This document shows positions 1-8,832 of a stretch of DNA of 64,000 nt, piece after piece. Source of the stretch: Bacteroidota bacterium (lineage in GTDB: Bacteria; Bacteroidota; Bacteroidia; Palsa-965); the NCBI GenBank assembly GCA_006218065.1, contig VBWE01000013.1, positions 103,503-167,502 on the forward strand, given 5' to 3'. Within the stretch, counting starts at the first letter, position 1. Each line of letters opens with the position of its first letter. Below the pieces are notes generated by a model. The model saw only the letters and a program-made list of their open reading frames with translations. It was not told the DNA's origin and made no database searches. A program made the translations under genes and the position numbers.

Positions 1-646
1 GGAGTTTGTCCACCAGTTTTTCCCGGCGGGCTTCGCAGTACGTGGCGAAAGGGCAGGAGAGGCATCCCGGTTTTTTCGGTGTGCAGTGCAGCGCGCCGAA
101 TTCCATGATGGCCTGGTTGAAACCGGCTGGGTCTTTTTTATTCAGCAGTTCAGAAGCCAGCTGCCGGAAGTCTTTTTTCCCTTTCACGGAATCGATCGGC
201 GTATCTATCCCGAAAACCCGCGAAAGAACGCGGTACACGTTACCATCGACTACGGGCTGCGCTTCGCCGAAACAAAAAGAAGCGATGGCGCCGGCGGTGT
301 AATCACCAACACCTTTCAGCCGGAGCAGTTCCGCATACGTTCCCGGGAATTTTCCGCCGTATTCCTGGGTTACCTGCTTCGCAGCGGCATGCAGGTTCCT
401 GGCCCGCGAATAGTAGCCGAGTCCCTGCCACAGTTTAAGTACGTCCTCTTCTTTGGCTGCAGCCAGTTTCTGCACCGTAGGATACTTTGCCGCAAAAGCC
501 TTATAATAAGGTAAGCCCTGTTCGACCCGGGTTTGCTGCAGTATGATTTCGGAAAGCCACACTTTATAAGGATCGCGGGTATCACGCCAGGGGAGGTCGC
601 GGCGGTGGTTTTTGTACCATTTATCCAAAATTATTGCAAAATTCAT
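1..646 (-). CDS. mutY: A/G-specific adenine glycosylase MutY (3' end beyond window)
   Basis: DNA base-excision repair glycosylase that removes adenine mispaired with 8-oxoguanine. The ATG is at 644-646 on the minus strand and the protein begins MNFAIILDKWYKNHRRDLPW. The helix-hairpin-helix region reads LKGVGDYTAGAIASF, followed by VVDGNVYRV with the catalytic Asp. The catalytic Glu candidate is in SEIILQQTRV near residue 35. The iron-sulfur loop is complete: CTPKKPGCLSCPFATYC has the C-x6-C-x2-C-x5-C spacing of MutY/Nth enzymes. About 215 residues are visible; the C-terminal NUDIX-like 8-oxoG recognition domain lies outside the window. It is divergent from HU, a neighbour arrangement that is common in Bacteroidota. 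Family identification is certain. Confidence 0.97.
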   Translation of the reverse strand, partial: MNFAIILDKWYKNHRRDLPWRDTRDPYKVWLSEIILQQTRVEQGLPYYKAFAAKYPTVQKLAAAKEEDVLKLWQGLGYYSRARNLHAAAKQVTQEYGGKFPGTYAELLRLKGVGDYTAGAIASFCFGEAQPVVDGNVYRVLSRVFGIDTPIDSVKGKKDFRQLASELLNKKDPAGFNQAIMEFGALHCTPKKPGCLSCPFATYCEARREKLVDKL

Positions 647-745
647 CGTTTGTTCCCAGGCCTGGAAGGCCCAAAAATACGGTCAATTGCTGGTTTAACT
701 GACAAAATGGCCTGAAAAAAGAAGGGGTATAAAATTTCTCTAAGT

Positions 746-775
746 TTTGGTCTATTCAGAAAATTGTTATCTTTG
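746..775 (+). promoter_or_regulatory. Bacteroidota-type promoter of the HU gene
   Basis: TTTG at 746-749 and TATCTTTG at 768-775 are separated by 18 bp. This closely matches the phylum's primary sigma consensus TTTG-N19-TAnnTTTG. The HU start codon is 58 bp downstream. It is the best complete promoter match in the window. Confidence 0.75.
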
Positions 776-832
776 CACCCCTGTAAAATAATGCAAATCA
801 AGCGAATAACCGTTTGAAAACCAGATAGAAAA

Positions 833-1123
833 ATGACCAAAGCAGACATTGTTAACGAAATTGCTGAAAAGACCGGTATTGAAAAAGTAGCCGTCCAGGC
901 CTCGGTTGAAGCTTTTATGAAATCCGTAAAGAACTCGCTTGCCAAAGGGGATAACGTTTACCTCCGCGGATTCGGCAGTTTTATCGTTAAGCGCCGTGCC
1001 GAAAAAACCGGCCGTAACATATCCAAGAATACTACGGTGATTATTCCCGCCCACAATGTGCCCGCATTCAAACCGGCAAAAACCTTTGTGGACAAAGTGA
1101 AGAAAAACGTTAAAGCAGTTTGA
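833..1123 (+). CDS. HU-family histone-like DNA-binding protein
   Basis: Nucleoid-associated protein of 96 residues that would bind and bend DNA as a dimer. It has the typical HU/IHF layout: N-terminal helices (MTKADIVNEIAEKTGIEK), the GDNVYLRGFGSFIVKRRAEKTGRN segment entering the beta arm, the IPAHNVPAFKPAK arm return and a C-terminal helix (FVDKVKKNV). The length is normal for HU. A strong TTTG/TAnnTTTG promoter lies just upstream, and a TPR gene starts 8 bp after its stop, so the two are probably co-transcribed. It cannot be assigned to HU-alpha, HU-beta or IHF subtypes from sequence alone. Confidence 0.95.
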   Translation: MTKADIVNEIAEKTGIEKVAVQASVEAFMKSVKNSLAKGDNVYLRGFGSFIVKRRAEKTGRNISKNTTVIIPAHNVPAFKPAKTFVDKVKKNVKAV

Positions 1124-1130
1124 TTTTCTC

Positions 1131-1985
1131 ATGATGCGCCTGCTGACACCACAACGGATTATGATTGCAGCGGGCGTGTTGTGTATCGTTCTTTTAAGTT
1201 TTGCGAAAACCACTCCGAATGCCGCCGCTGTAAAACCGGGCATGAAAGGCAAAACCGCCCAGCAGGGCCACGTGCATCATATCGATGAACAAGTGGCCGC
1301 TTCGCGGAAGCACCTGAAACCCGAAATGGCCAAAACAGTCGCTTTTTACGAAGCGCTGATCGCATCGGAACGCGATGCGGTGAAACGCAGCCAGGCCTAC
1401 GATTCGCTCAGCATTTTGCTGGGCAGGAACAACGAGCCTGTACTGGGCGCCTGGTATGCCGAGCAGAAAGCGGAAAAGAACAACGGTTCCGGGACCGACT
1501 GGCAAAAGGCGGGTGAACGCTGGTACGCGGCGACGCATTTTGTGACTTCCGAAGAAGACCAGCCGGTTTTGTTCGAAGCAGCCGTAAAATGTTTTTCCAA
1601 AGCGCTCGAACTGGAACCGAAAAACCTGGATGCAAAAACCGGTCTCGGCGTATGTTTTGTCGAAGCCACTTCGGAACCGATGAAAGGCATTACTTTGCTG
1701 AAAGAAGTGCTCGAAGCGGACCCGGAAAATGTGGATGCACTGCTCAACCTCGGTCTTTTTGCCGAACGTTCGCAGCAGTACGATAAAGCCATCGACCGGT
1801 ATGAAACGATTCTCCGGCTGCATCCGGAGTATATTATGATGTGGCTCAAAATGGCTGAAGTTTACCAGGCCATGGGTGATAAAGCCGGTACGATCAGGTG
1901 CCTCGAAAGCTACCTGAAAGTTGAAACAGACCCGGTGATGCGAAACAGCATTGAAAACGATCTGAACAAGTTGAAAAAACAGTAA
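1131..1985 (+). CDS. TPR-repeat protein with N-terminal membrane anchor
   Basis: A 284-residue protein of unknown specific function. Residues about 8-26 (RIMIAAGVLCIVLLSFA) form a signal or anchor segment. A linker follows, then tetratricopeptide repeats from about residue 145 onward, for example CFSKALELEPKNLDAKTGLG, LLKEVLEADPENVDALLNLG and AIDRYETILRLHPEYIMMWL. TPRs scaffold protein-protein contacts, here probably on the periplasmic side. It lies between HU and the small basic protein, upstream of rng. A TPR gene in this position recurs in Bacteroidota, but I know of no established role. The start is the first of two consecutive ATG codons. Confidence 0.85.
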   Translation: MMRLLTPQRIMIAAGVLCIVLLSFAKTTPNAAAVKPGMKGKTAQQGHVHHIDEQVAASRKHLKPEMAKTVAFYEALIASERDAVKRSQAYDSLSILLGRNNEPVLGAWYAEQKAEKNNGSGTDWQKAGERWYAATHFVTSEEDQPVLFEAAVKCFSKALELEPKNLDAKTGLGVCFVEATSEPMKGITLLKEVLEADPENVDALLNLGLFAERSQQYDKAIDRYETILRLHPEYIMMWLKMAEVYQAMGDKAGTIRCLESYLKVETDPVMRNSIENDLNKLKKQ

Positions 1986-2007
1986 TTAACTTAAAACATT
2001 ACCGACT

Positions 2008-2103
2008 ATGCCAAGCGGAAAAAAGAGAAAACGCCATAAGATGGCAACACACAAGCGTAAGAAACGTCTTCGCAAGAACAGGCACAAGAAAAAGAACAGG
2101 TAG
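2008..2103 (+). CDS. AURKAIP1/COX24-domain small basic protein (31 aa)
   Basis: A tiny ORF encoding MPSGKKRKRHKMATHKRKKR and then LRKNRHKKKNR; more than half of its residues are Lys or Arg. The sequence matches the short Bacteroidota proteins annotated as AURKAIP1/COX24 domain, which resemble the C-terminal part of mitoribosomal protein mS38. A role as a ribosome-associated peptide is inferred from that similarity. It sits 22 bp after the TPR stop codon and upstream of rng, a conserved neighbourhood. It is short enough to be missed by gene callers with length cut-offs. Confidence 0.85.
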   Translation: MPSGKKRKRHKMATHKRKKRLRKNRHKKKNR

Positions 2104-2354
2104 ACTTACCTTCTTCTTTTCCGATGTACCCGGTTGTTTGCTTCTATCGTGAACCCGGCAGACGCGCCCTGTTTCAAGTATCTTCCCTTTCATCAGGTTC
2201 GTATCTCATGCCAAAAACTGGTTATGGGATTGTTGTGCTTTGATATAGCAGGCGCGTAAAATGAAAACTGCCTCGTTCGGATAGCCGCATCCGGTGCCCA
2301 CCAACCAAGCGTTGTAGCCGGTACCCGGAAAGTGTTGAACATAGACCTCGTAAA
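2104..2354 (+). other. Non-coding stretch ahead of rng (251 bp)
   Basis: There is no convincing ORF between the small basic protein and rng. The stretch could be a long untranslated leader of rng; RNase E in other bacteria is autoregulated through its 5' UTR, so a regulatory leader is possible here, but I see no clear hairpin-plus-T-tract and no full promoter match. It is listed so the gap is accounted for. Confidence 0.3.
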
Positions 2355-3905
2355 GTGACAAATGAACTGATCATCGATGTTACTTCCCAGGAAGTAGTTA
2401 TTGCCCTGATGAGCGATAAACGGCTCGTGGAATTGAACCGCGAACGTAACGGCTCCCAGTTTTCAGTAGGCGATATCTACCTGGGACGTGTGCGTAAGGT
2501 GATGCCCGGGCTGAACGCAGCTTTCGTGGATGTAGGGTACGAGAAAGATGCATTCCTGCATTATTTCGATCTCGGCCCGAATGTACTGTCGCTGAATAAA
2601 TTCGTGAAAATGTCGATCACCGGCAAGCAGAAACATGCCGCCCTGACGTATTTCAAGAACGAACCCGAAATTCACAAAGACGGGAAAATCACACAGGTAG
2701 TACAGTCGGATCAGCATGTGCTTATCCAGATCGCCAAAGAACCGATCAGCACAAAAGGTCCGCGCATCACATCTGAGCTGAGTATTGCCGGACGTTATAT
2801 CGTGCTCATTCCTTTCAGCGAAAAAATTTCCGTTTCGCAGAAAATCAAGAGCGGCGAAGAACGCGACCGGCTGAAAAGACTCATCCAGAGCATCCGCCCC
2901 AAAAATTTCGGGGTAATTATCCGCACCGTGGCCGAAGGGAAAGGCGTAGCCGACCTGGATGCCGATATGAACGACCTGGTGAATAAATGGAACACCTGCT
3001 TCCAGGAACTCACCAAGGCCAAGCCGCCCCTGCGCGTGCTCGGCGAACTGAACCGCACGTCCGCTATCCTGCGCGATATGCTGAACAGCTCTTTTAATGC
3101 GATCCACGTCAACGACCAGCGCATGTTCGAAGAGATGAAAATGTATCTCCAGAGCATTGCGCCCGACAAGGAAAAAATTCTCAAACTCCACAAAGGCGGT
3201 GTTCCCATTTTCGAATTCCACGGCATCGAGCGGCAGATGAAAGCGCTGTTCGGTAAAACCGTGACGATGAAAAGCGGCGCCTACCTGATCGTGGAGCATA
3301 CTGAAGCCCTGCACGTGGTGGATGTGAACAGCGGGAACCGCTCGAAACTGCACAGCGACCAGGAAAGCAACGCGCTCGACGTAAATATGGAAGCGGCCGG
3401 CGAAGTAGCCCGCCAGCTGCGCCTGCGCGATATGGGCGGCATCATCGTAATTGACTTCATCGATATGCACTCGCCGCAAAACAGGCGTGCGCTGTACCAG
3501 AAGTTGCGCGATGAAATGAAAACAGACCGGGCCAAGCATACCATTCTGCCGCCCAGTAAATTCGGTCTCGTGCAGATTACCCGCGAACGCGTACGCCCGG
3601 AAACCAGCGTCAATACGATGGAAAAATGCCCGAGCTGCAACGGCACGGGTGAAATCCAGGCGAGCGTACTCATCATCGACCAGATCGAAAACAACCTGCG
3701 GTATATCCTGAAAGAACAGAACGAACCGCAGGTGACGTTATGCGTGCATCCTTACCTGGAAGCCTATCTCACCAAAGGTTTTATCTCCAGGCGGATGAAA
3801 TGGCGCTGGAAGTACAAAAAAGGCATCAAAGTGAAAGCGGTGAATTCCTATCACATGATGGAATATCACTTCTACAACAAAGCGGAAGACGAAATCAAAG
3901 TCTGA
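2355..3905 (+). CDS. rng: Ribonuclease E/G family protein (RNase G)
   Basis: Endoribonuclease of the RNase E/G family, 516 residues, which is RNase G size without the long RNase E scaffold tail. An S1-like RNA-binding part is at about residues 36-100 (GDIYLGRVRKVMPGLNAAFVDVG). The metal-binding catalytic aspartates are D323 in VVDVNSGNRS and D367 in IVIDFIDM. The zinc-link motif CPSCNGTG is at about 425-432. It acts in mRNA decay and rRNA maturation. The start is GTG, supported by homologous starts of the form M-x-x-ELIIDVTS; the nearby ATG at 2361 is out of frame. It is followed by a strong intrinsic terminator. Confidence 0.96.
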   Translation: MTNELIIDVTSQEVVIALMSDKRLVELNRERNGSQFSVGDIYLGRVRKVMPGLNAAFVDVGYEKDAFLHYFDLGPNVLSLNKFVKMSITGKQKHAALTYFKNEPEIHKDGKITQVVQSDQHVLIQIAKEPISTKGPRITSELSIAGRYIVLIPFSEKISVSQKIKSGEERDRLKRLIQSIRPKNFGVIIRTVAEGKGVADLDADMNDLVNKWNTCFQELTKAKPPLRVLGELNRTSAILRDMLNSSFNAIHVNDQRMFEEMKMYLQSIAPDKEKILKLHKGGVPIFEFHGIERQMKALFGKTVTMKSGAYLIVEHTEALHVVDVNSGNRSKLHSDQESNALDVNMEAAGEVARQLRLRDMGGIIVIDFIDMHSPQNRRALYQKLRDEMKTDRAKHTILPPSKFGLVQITRERVRPETSVNTMEKCPSCNGTGEIQASVLIIDQIENNLRYILKEQNEPQVTLCVHPYLEAYLTKGFISRRMKWRWKYKKGIKVKAVNSYHMMEYHFYNKAEDEIKV

Positions 3906-3925
3906 CCGGCCCGGAAAAAATCACG

Positions 3926-3961
3926 ATCCCGTTTCAACAGTTCCTGAAACGGGATTTTTTT
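3926..3961 (+). terminator. Intrinsic terminator after rng
   Basis: A perfect 11-bp stem (ATCCCGTTTCA at 3926-3936 with TGAAACGGGAT at 3945-3955) with an 8-nt loop, followed by a run of seven T. Confidence 0.9.
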
Positions 3962-4005
3962 ATGCGGACCGTTCAGAGAAGATCGAATTGCGCATACGAT
4001 ACGGT

Positions 4006-6069
4006 TTATAATTCGCTGATCTGTCCCCGGATTTTTTCCGCCCATTTGTCAAGCTGCCGCCGGCTGATCTTTCTTTTCTTTGAATAGCTTTCATGCAGCA
4101 CCAGGCGCCCGGTATGCAGATCGTACAGCATGGCGTAGCAGGTGACTTTCGGGTGTGCCAGCATTTTTTCGCGGGCATCGGAGGTGATGATATCGTCGGT
4201 GGTAAAAACGGTGCGGTAAATGATCCCGGTAAGCAGCAGGTAGTCCGGCGATCCGGTGCTGTTCCCGTTTTTGAACCTGTACTGCATGCCGTTGCTGCTC
4301 CAGGCCGGCGGAAAAAAAGTAGCGGCGATCGACTGGCGTTCCATCAGCCAGTAGGTGGAAAGCGTTTTTTCGCCGAGATGCCTGTTGATGTCTTTTTTGT
4401 CCGGGAAAAAATCATGCAGGAAAAAATGCATGTCCGCGCTGCTGTCTTTGGCCAGCGAAGCGTACCAGGCCTGCTTCCAGCGTTCTTCGGCGGCAAAATA
4501 TTCTCTGCCTTTATCGCCGTAAATACGAATGACCGGCGACAAAACCAAAACATTGTTCACCGGCCTGTGCTGCAAAAGCAGGTCGACGAAAGAATTATCG
4601 TTGTTTCTTTTTTCGTAGTAACGGAACCGCTGCACGAAAGCGCTGTCGCGAAGCAAACCGCCGAGCGCATACTTGTGAAAATCGTATGCAGATTTCGGAG
4701 ATTGTACTTCACCGCGTACGTCGCCTGCAACTTCTGCCGGGTATTTGTCCGGCGGCGGAAGTTCAGTACTGAAATCGGAAATGCGCATCCGGTGCAGGCC
4801 CGTGAGCAGGGAGAACAAACTGTCGCAGCGCGCGCGCGATTCACCGGAAGGGTCGGCGCCCGCTTTCCAGTTCCAGTGAAGCGCCAGCACGGTTGATTCT
4901 ATGGCGGTCATTTTGCCGAAGAAATAATACACCTGCTGCATTTCACCCTGCACGCGTTCATAGCTGCTGAAAGAACTGCCGCCCGAAAACGAAGCGCGGA
5001 TCTGTGCAATGCCGTACAAGGCCGTGCCGATATATTTTTCGGGAAGTTTATCACCCGGGTAATTTTTCAGCAGCGTGTACGCGTTGTAAAATGCTTCCAG
5101 GTAACTGCCTTCGGCAAGGTATTGTTCACAAAGCGACAGCCGGGCTGTGCGGCTCATGGTTTTAAAATACCCGTGATCTCCGCCGGGCAGCAGTTCCGTT
5201 TTAGCTCCGCCCGTATCGGAAGCCAGCTGCAGGCGAAGCATCAGCCGGCGTTTGGCCATACTCGGGTGTGTTCCGGAAGTATCGTGGCTGTCGTCTCTTC
5301 GTACGATCGGGTTCAGGATGCCCAGTGCGTACTGTCGCGGGATAACGAGATGCCCGTCCTCGAAAAAAGATTTACTGAATTTTTTTTCTTCCAGCGGAAG
5401 ATAGTCGTACTGCAGAAAATCGAATACGGAAGGAATGACGTTCAGGCTGTAATTTCTTTTTTTCAGCAGTCCGAATGCTTCATGATCGGCAAACAGTTCG
5501 TTTTCGCGGCTGTAGCCGTTCACCTTGCTGAATTTTACCGGGGCTGTGCAGCCGGCAAGATCGTCGCAGTTCTGGAAAATGTACGTGCTGAGCGCATGTT
5601 TTTCCCTGTAGTGCGCTATTTCATGCGCGAGGATAAAGGCAAGTTCCGCTTCGTTGTTCAGCCGCGCATACAATCCGCTCGTGATCAGAATAATGCCGCG
5701 GTCAAAAGTCCAGGCATTGGCCTGCGAGGAAAGCAGCGTGTAAATGCGGATCTTATTCCGCAAAGCCGTATCCGGCGCCAGCAGCGAATCGGCCACTATG
5801 GAAGCATACGCGCTCAATTCATCGCCGCAAAGCACCAGCCCGCTTTTCAGCAGGCGGTCGAGCTGGTATTCCGTACGAATGATGAAATCGCGTTCCTGCT
5901 TCGTTCCGGCGAATTTTTCCAGCCGCTCCGAGATCCATTCTTCAACCGGTTTGGTAAAATCAGCGGTAAATTCCGGACCTGAAAAAACAGCGGTTACCTG
6001 CCAGGGAAATTTTTGCGCAGGAGCCTGCAGCGCAGAGACGAAAAAAATAAAAATGAAAAGATGGCGCAA
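4006..6069 (-). CDS. Secreted M48-family metallopeptidase
   Basis: A 687-residue protein with a Sec signal peptide (MRHLFIFIFFVSALQAPAQ). The N-terminal half carries a peptidase M48 domain: the zinc motif HEIAH at about 149-153 in LAFILAHEIAHYREKH, and a downstream Glu candidate in RENELFADHEAFG near residue 190. The first about 120 residues contain the helical lead-in usual for M48 proteins. The C-terminal 350 residues are not recognisable and have no T9SS sorting domain or membrane segment. Probable role: periplasmic Zn protease, substrate unknown. The promoter-like box at 6094-6101 lies next to repeat copy A. Confidence 0.85.
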   Translation of the reverse strand: MRHLFIFIFFVSALQAPAQKFPWQVTAVFSGPEFTADFTKPVEEWISERLEKFAGTKQERDFIIRTEYQLDRLLKSGLVLCGDELSAYASIVADSLLAPDTALRNKIRIYTLLSSQANAWTFDRGIILITSGLYARLNNEAELAFILAHEIAHYREKHALSTYIFQNCDDLAGCTAPVKFSKVNGYSRENELFADHEAFGLLKKRNYSLNVIPSVFDFLQYDYLPLEEKKFSKSFFEDGHLVIPRQYALGILNPIVRRDDSHDTSGTHPSMAKRRLMLRLQLASDTGGAKTELLPGGDHGYFKTMSRTARLSLCEQYLAEGSYLEAFYNAYTLLKNYPGDKLPEKYIGTALYGIAQIRASFSGGSSFSSYERVQGEMQQVYYFFGKMTAIESTVLALHWNWKAGADPSGESRARCDSLFSLLTGLHRMRISDFSTELPPPDKYPAEVAGDVRGEVQSPKSAYDFHKYALGGLLRDSAFVQRFRYYEKRNNDNSFVDLLLQHRPVNNVLVLSPVIRIYGDKGREYFAAEERWKQAWYASLAKDSSADMHFFLHDFFPDKKDINRHLGEKTLSTYWLMERQSIAATFFPPAWSSNGMQYRFKNGNSTGSPDYLLLTGIIYRTVFTTDDIITSDAREKMLAHPKVTCYAMLYDLHTGRLVLHESYSKKRKISRRQLDKWAEKIRGQISEL

Positions 6070-6093
6070 AACAGTTGGCGGTTTCAGTCTATA

Positions 6094-6101
6094 CGAAGCT
6101 A
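6094..6101 (-). promoter_or_regulatory. Probable -7 box of the M48 peptidase gene
   Basis: TAGCTTCG on the minus strand, one mismatch from TAnnTTTG, 25 bp upstream of the start codon. The TTTTAAAC end of repeat copy A is 13 bp further upstream, at the -33 position. Confidence 0.4.
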
Positions 6102-6114
6102 CGAATTAGAAATT

Positions 6115-6368
6115 GTTTAAAACTCCTTCGCAGAAGCGTTTTACAGGAAAACTGTTGCCAGACGTCGGAATAGATCCAGCAGGCAGTCGGCAGGAGGCAG
6201 CAAACAGTCTTCGTAAATCAGACGCAGCTAGTCGAAGTCTCAGACTTCGACTAACAACGATCTCATTTCTAAAGACTATCTACTCCTGCCGCTGCCGACT
6301 GCCTGCTGGATCTATTCCGACATCAACAATTCTTTGTTTGGTAAGAGGTACGCGGAGGAATTTTAAAC
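6115..6368. repeat. Dispersed palindromic repeat, copy A
   Basis: Begins GTTTAAAA (6115-6122) and ends TTTTAAAC (6361-6368). The arms pair over a long inverted segment: GTCGGAATAGATCCAGCAGG from 6164 reappears as its reverse complement ending at 6320, continuing into GCAGTCGGCAG. The centre differs from the other copies: it carries a perfect 12-bp palindrome with a 1-nt loop, TAGTCGAAGTCT/AGACTTCGACTA at 6229-6253. It fills most of the gap between the divergent M48 and SBBP genes. In the remaining stretch, 6369-6471, I see no confident promoter. Confidence 0.9.
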
Positions 6369-6471
6369 AGTCTTCAAACCGGTTAACCCAAAACACTTTT
6401 CCAGCACGAAATTTTTGGCTACATTGGGTTACAGGAGAACACGGGGAAGAAATACAAAAAACAACAAACCG

Positions 6472-8826
6472 ATGAAAACAAAATACTGCTTCAGCATCCC
6501 GGCGCTGGGATTCGCTTTAATTTTTGGTTTTTCTGCGATGGCCGGAAACACAGAACAAGCTTCCGCCGGCAAAACCGGGTTCACGGAAAATAAAGGACAG
6601 GTCAGCGACCAGTACGGCAATCCCGCGCCGCAGGTGCTTTTCCGGCTCACCGGTAACGGCAAGGAATTATTTGTGACGAATGAAGGTCTGACCTATGTTT
6701 TCCCGGAGAAAAAAATCGCCGCAGGAGAATCTACCCGCTGGTCGAAACTGGAAATGCAGCTGGCCGGCGCGGAAATCCGTCCCGGGAATATCGAATGCAG
6801 TTCGCCGCTTCCCGGGTACTCGAATTATTATTACCCGCATTGCGCGCAGGGCGTTCTCGGTGTAAAAACCTGGCAGCAGGTGCTTATCCGTTCGGTTTAT
6901 CCCGGCATCGACTGGATGCTGAAAGCCGAAGGAGAAAATATCCAGTATGATTTTATCGTGCATCCCGGCGCCGATCCTGCGGATATCCGCCTCGTTTATA
7001 AAGGAGCGGAGAAAATGCTGCCGATAGATAACGACAGTAAACTGAAAATCGACCTGGCCTTCGGATGTCTTTTCGAAGGCGTGCTGAAATCGTGGATGGA
7101 AGAAAGCGGGAAAAATGTGCATTCCCGTTTCCGCGTAAAAAACAACGAAGTAAGTTTTGCACTTGCGCAGTATGATAAAAACGAAACGCTGATCATCGAT
7201 CCGCCGCTGCAGTGGACTTCCACGCAGGTCAGTTCCGGCATGGATTATATTTTTTCCGTCGCCGCGGTGAACGACGGAAGCGGCGATGTATGCACAACCG
7301 GTTCTACCGACGGCGGGGATTTCCCGGTACTTAATCCTTACCAGGCGATGCTCGGCGGAAACGAAGACATGATCGTGCAGCGCCTTGACGGAAGTAACGG
7401 TAACCGCATCTGGTCCACGTATTACGGTGGCGGAAATTACGAAGCGGGCAAAGGCGTTGCGACCGACGCTGCAGGAAATTGTTACGTGACCGGTTATACC
7501 GGTTCGACTAATTTCCCGGTGCAGAATCCTTTCCAGGCGAATTACGGCGGCGGAACATTCGATGCGGTTTTCCTGAAATTCAATGCGGCCGGTGTGCGCC
7601 AGTGGGCGAGCTGGTACGGCGGAAGTTCAAGCGAACAGGGTCTTGCGATTGCAGCCGACGCTGCGGGGAACAGCTACTCGACGGGTTATACCGCATCCAG
7701 TAATTTCATCGCGCTCAATGGTGTGCAGATGACGAAAAACGCGGGCAACGACGCGTTCGTCGTTAAACTCGACAATGCGGCCGCACCCCAGTTTATCACG
7801 TTTTACGGCGGTGATGATGACGATAAAGGAAGAGCGATTACGCTGCACGGCAATTCAGTTTATTTTACCGGTTCCACCTTGTCGGGAGTTTTTCCAAATA
7901 CTTCCGGAGGATTCCAGTCGTCGAATGCGAACGCCTATAATTTCGAAGACGCTTTTATCACAAGCATGAACACGGCGGGAAGTTCCGTTGCTTTCTCTTC
8001 GTACTGGGGAGGAACCGATGCGGATTTCGCGCAGGGCATTGCGGTTGATACGGCGGGCGGAGTCTATATCACCGGTTATACTTTATCCGCCGATATTCCT
8101 TTAATGGATCCGGGGCAGGGCGCATACATGGACAGCACGCTGGGTAATATCGGCATGCACGACGCTTTCGTGGCCAAATGCAATTCCGCAGGAAACAGCC
8201 TGAACTGGTCCACGTATTTCGGCGGCGGGAATGTCGATCTCGGGATGGCTATTGCCGCCGATCCGCAGCAGGGTGTATTTGTGACCGGCCGCAGCGGATC
8301 GACGGATTTTCCCCTGCAAATACCTTCGGATAACCTGTATTACCAGTCGACACAAGGCGACGGCGGAAATTTCAACGACTTTTTCATCAGCTGGTTTTAC
8401 AATACCGGCGAGCTGAAATGGTCCACGTATTATGGTGCGGCGAATGGTGAAGAAGGTTATGGAATTTCCATCGATGCTTCGCGGAATATTTTTGCCGGAG
8501 GACTGGAGAACAACGAAGGCGTGGTCCTGAAATTCGGTCCCGGCGTGATCACCGCAGCCGGTGCTGTGCAGAACGAGCCGCAGGTGCATGTTTATCCCGA
8601 CCCGGTTTCTGAATTCCTGGCTGCGGAATTTTCACTGCCGGCTGCGCAGGATGTACAGTTGCGTATACTGAATATGCGCGGCCAACTGGTTGATGCGTGG
8701 ACAGTGAAAGCTTCGGCGGGGAAAAATACGCAGCAAACGAATGTGCAGAAATTGCCCGCCGGTATTTACCTGCTGGAAATCCAAACCGATGGCGGCATCC
8801 TGAAGAAGAAGTTTGTGAAAAACTGA
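6472..8826 (+). CDS. SBBP-repeat secreted protein with T9SS type A sorting domain
   Basis: A 784-residue secreted protein. The ATG at 6472 was chosen because it opens a clean signal peptide (MKTKYCFSIPALGFALIFGF ending in SAMA). Residues about 35-260 match the N-terminal module common in these proteins (GFTENKGQVSDQYGNPAPQV; YPGIDWMLKAEG). The middle is a string of SBBP-type beta-propeller repeats of about 50 residues with WSTYYGG, DAAGNCYVTGYTGSTNFP and similar blocks. The last about 80 residues are a T9SS type A domain (VHVYPDPVSEFLAAEF ... GIYLLEIQTDGGILKKKFVK). It is probably exported and attached at the cell surface; ligand unknown. Confidence 0.92.
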   Translation: MKTKYCFSIPALGFALIFGFSAMAGNTEQASAGKTGFTENKGQVSDQYGNPAPQVLFRLTGNGKELFVTNEGLTYVFPEKKIAAGESTRWSKLEMQLAGAEIRPGNIECSSPLPGYSNYYYPHCAQGVLGVKTWQQVLIRSVYPGIDWMLKAEGENIQYDFIVHPGADPADIRLVYKGAEKMLPIDNDSKLKIDLAFGCLFEGVLKSWMEESGKNVHSRFRVKNNEVSFALAQYDKNETLIIDPPLQWTSTQVSSGMDYIFSVAAVNDGSGDVCTTGSTDGGDFPVLNPYQAMLGGNEDMIVQRLDGSNGNRIWSTYYGGGNYEAGKGVATDAAGNCYVTGYTGSTNFPVQNPFQANYGGGTFDAVFLKFNAAGVRQWASWYGGSSSEQGLAIAADAAGNSYSTGYTASSNFIALNGVQMTKNAGNDAFVVKLDNAAAPQFITFYGGDDDDKGRAITLHGNSVYFTGSTLSGVFPNTSGGFQSSNANAYNFEDAFITSMNTAGSSVAFSSYWGGTDADFAQGIAVDTAGGVYITGYTLSADIPLMDPGQGAYMDSTLGNIGMHDAFVAKCNSAGNSLNWSTYFGGGNVDLGMAIAADPQQGVFVTGRSGSTDFPLQIPSDNLYYQSTQGDGGNFNDFFISWFYNTGELKWSTYYGAANGEEGYGISIDASRNIFAGGLENNEGVVLKFGPGVITAAGAVQNEPQVHVYPDPVSEFLAAEFSLPAAQDVQLRILNMRGQLVDAWTVKASAGKNTQQTNVQKLPAGIYLLEIQTDGGILKKKFVKN

Positions 8827-8832
8827 GAACCT

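Noticed and set aside
86..514. Plus-strand ORF over mutY
   Set aside because: The opposite strand encodes MutY with all catalytic and iron-sulfur motifs, so this is a shadow frame.
2463..3539. Long antisense ORF (about 358 codons) opposite rng
   Set aside because: It is a by-product of GC-rich codon use in a clearly conserved gene; its translation matches no protein pattern. The same applies to the long antisense ORFs over gcvP, hemL, kynU, kmo and the last TPR gene.
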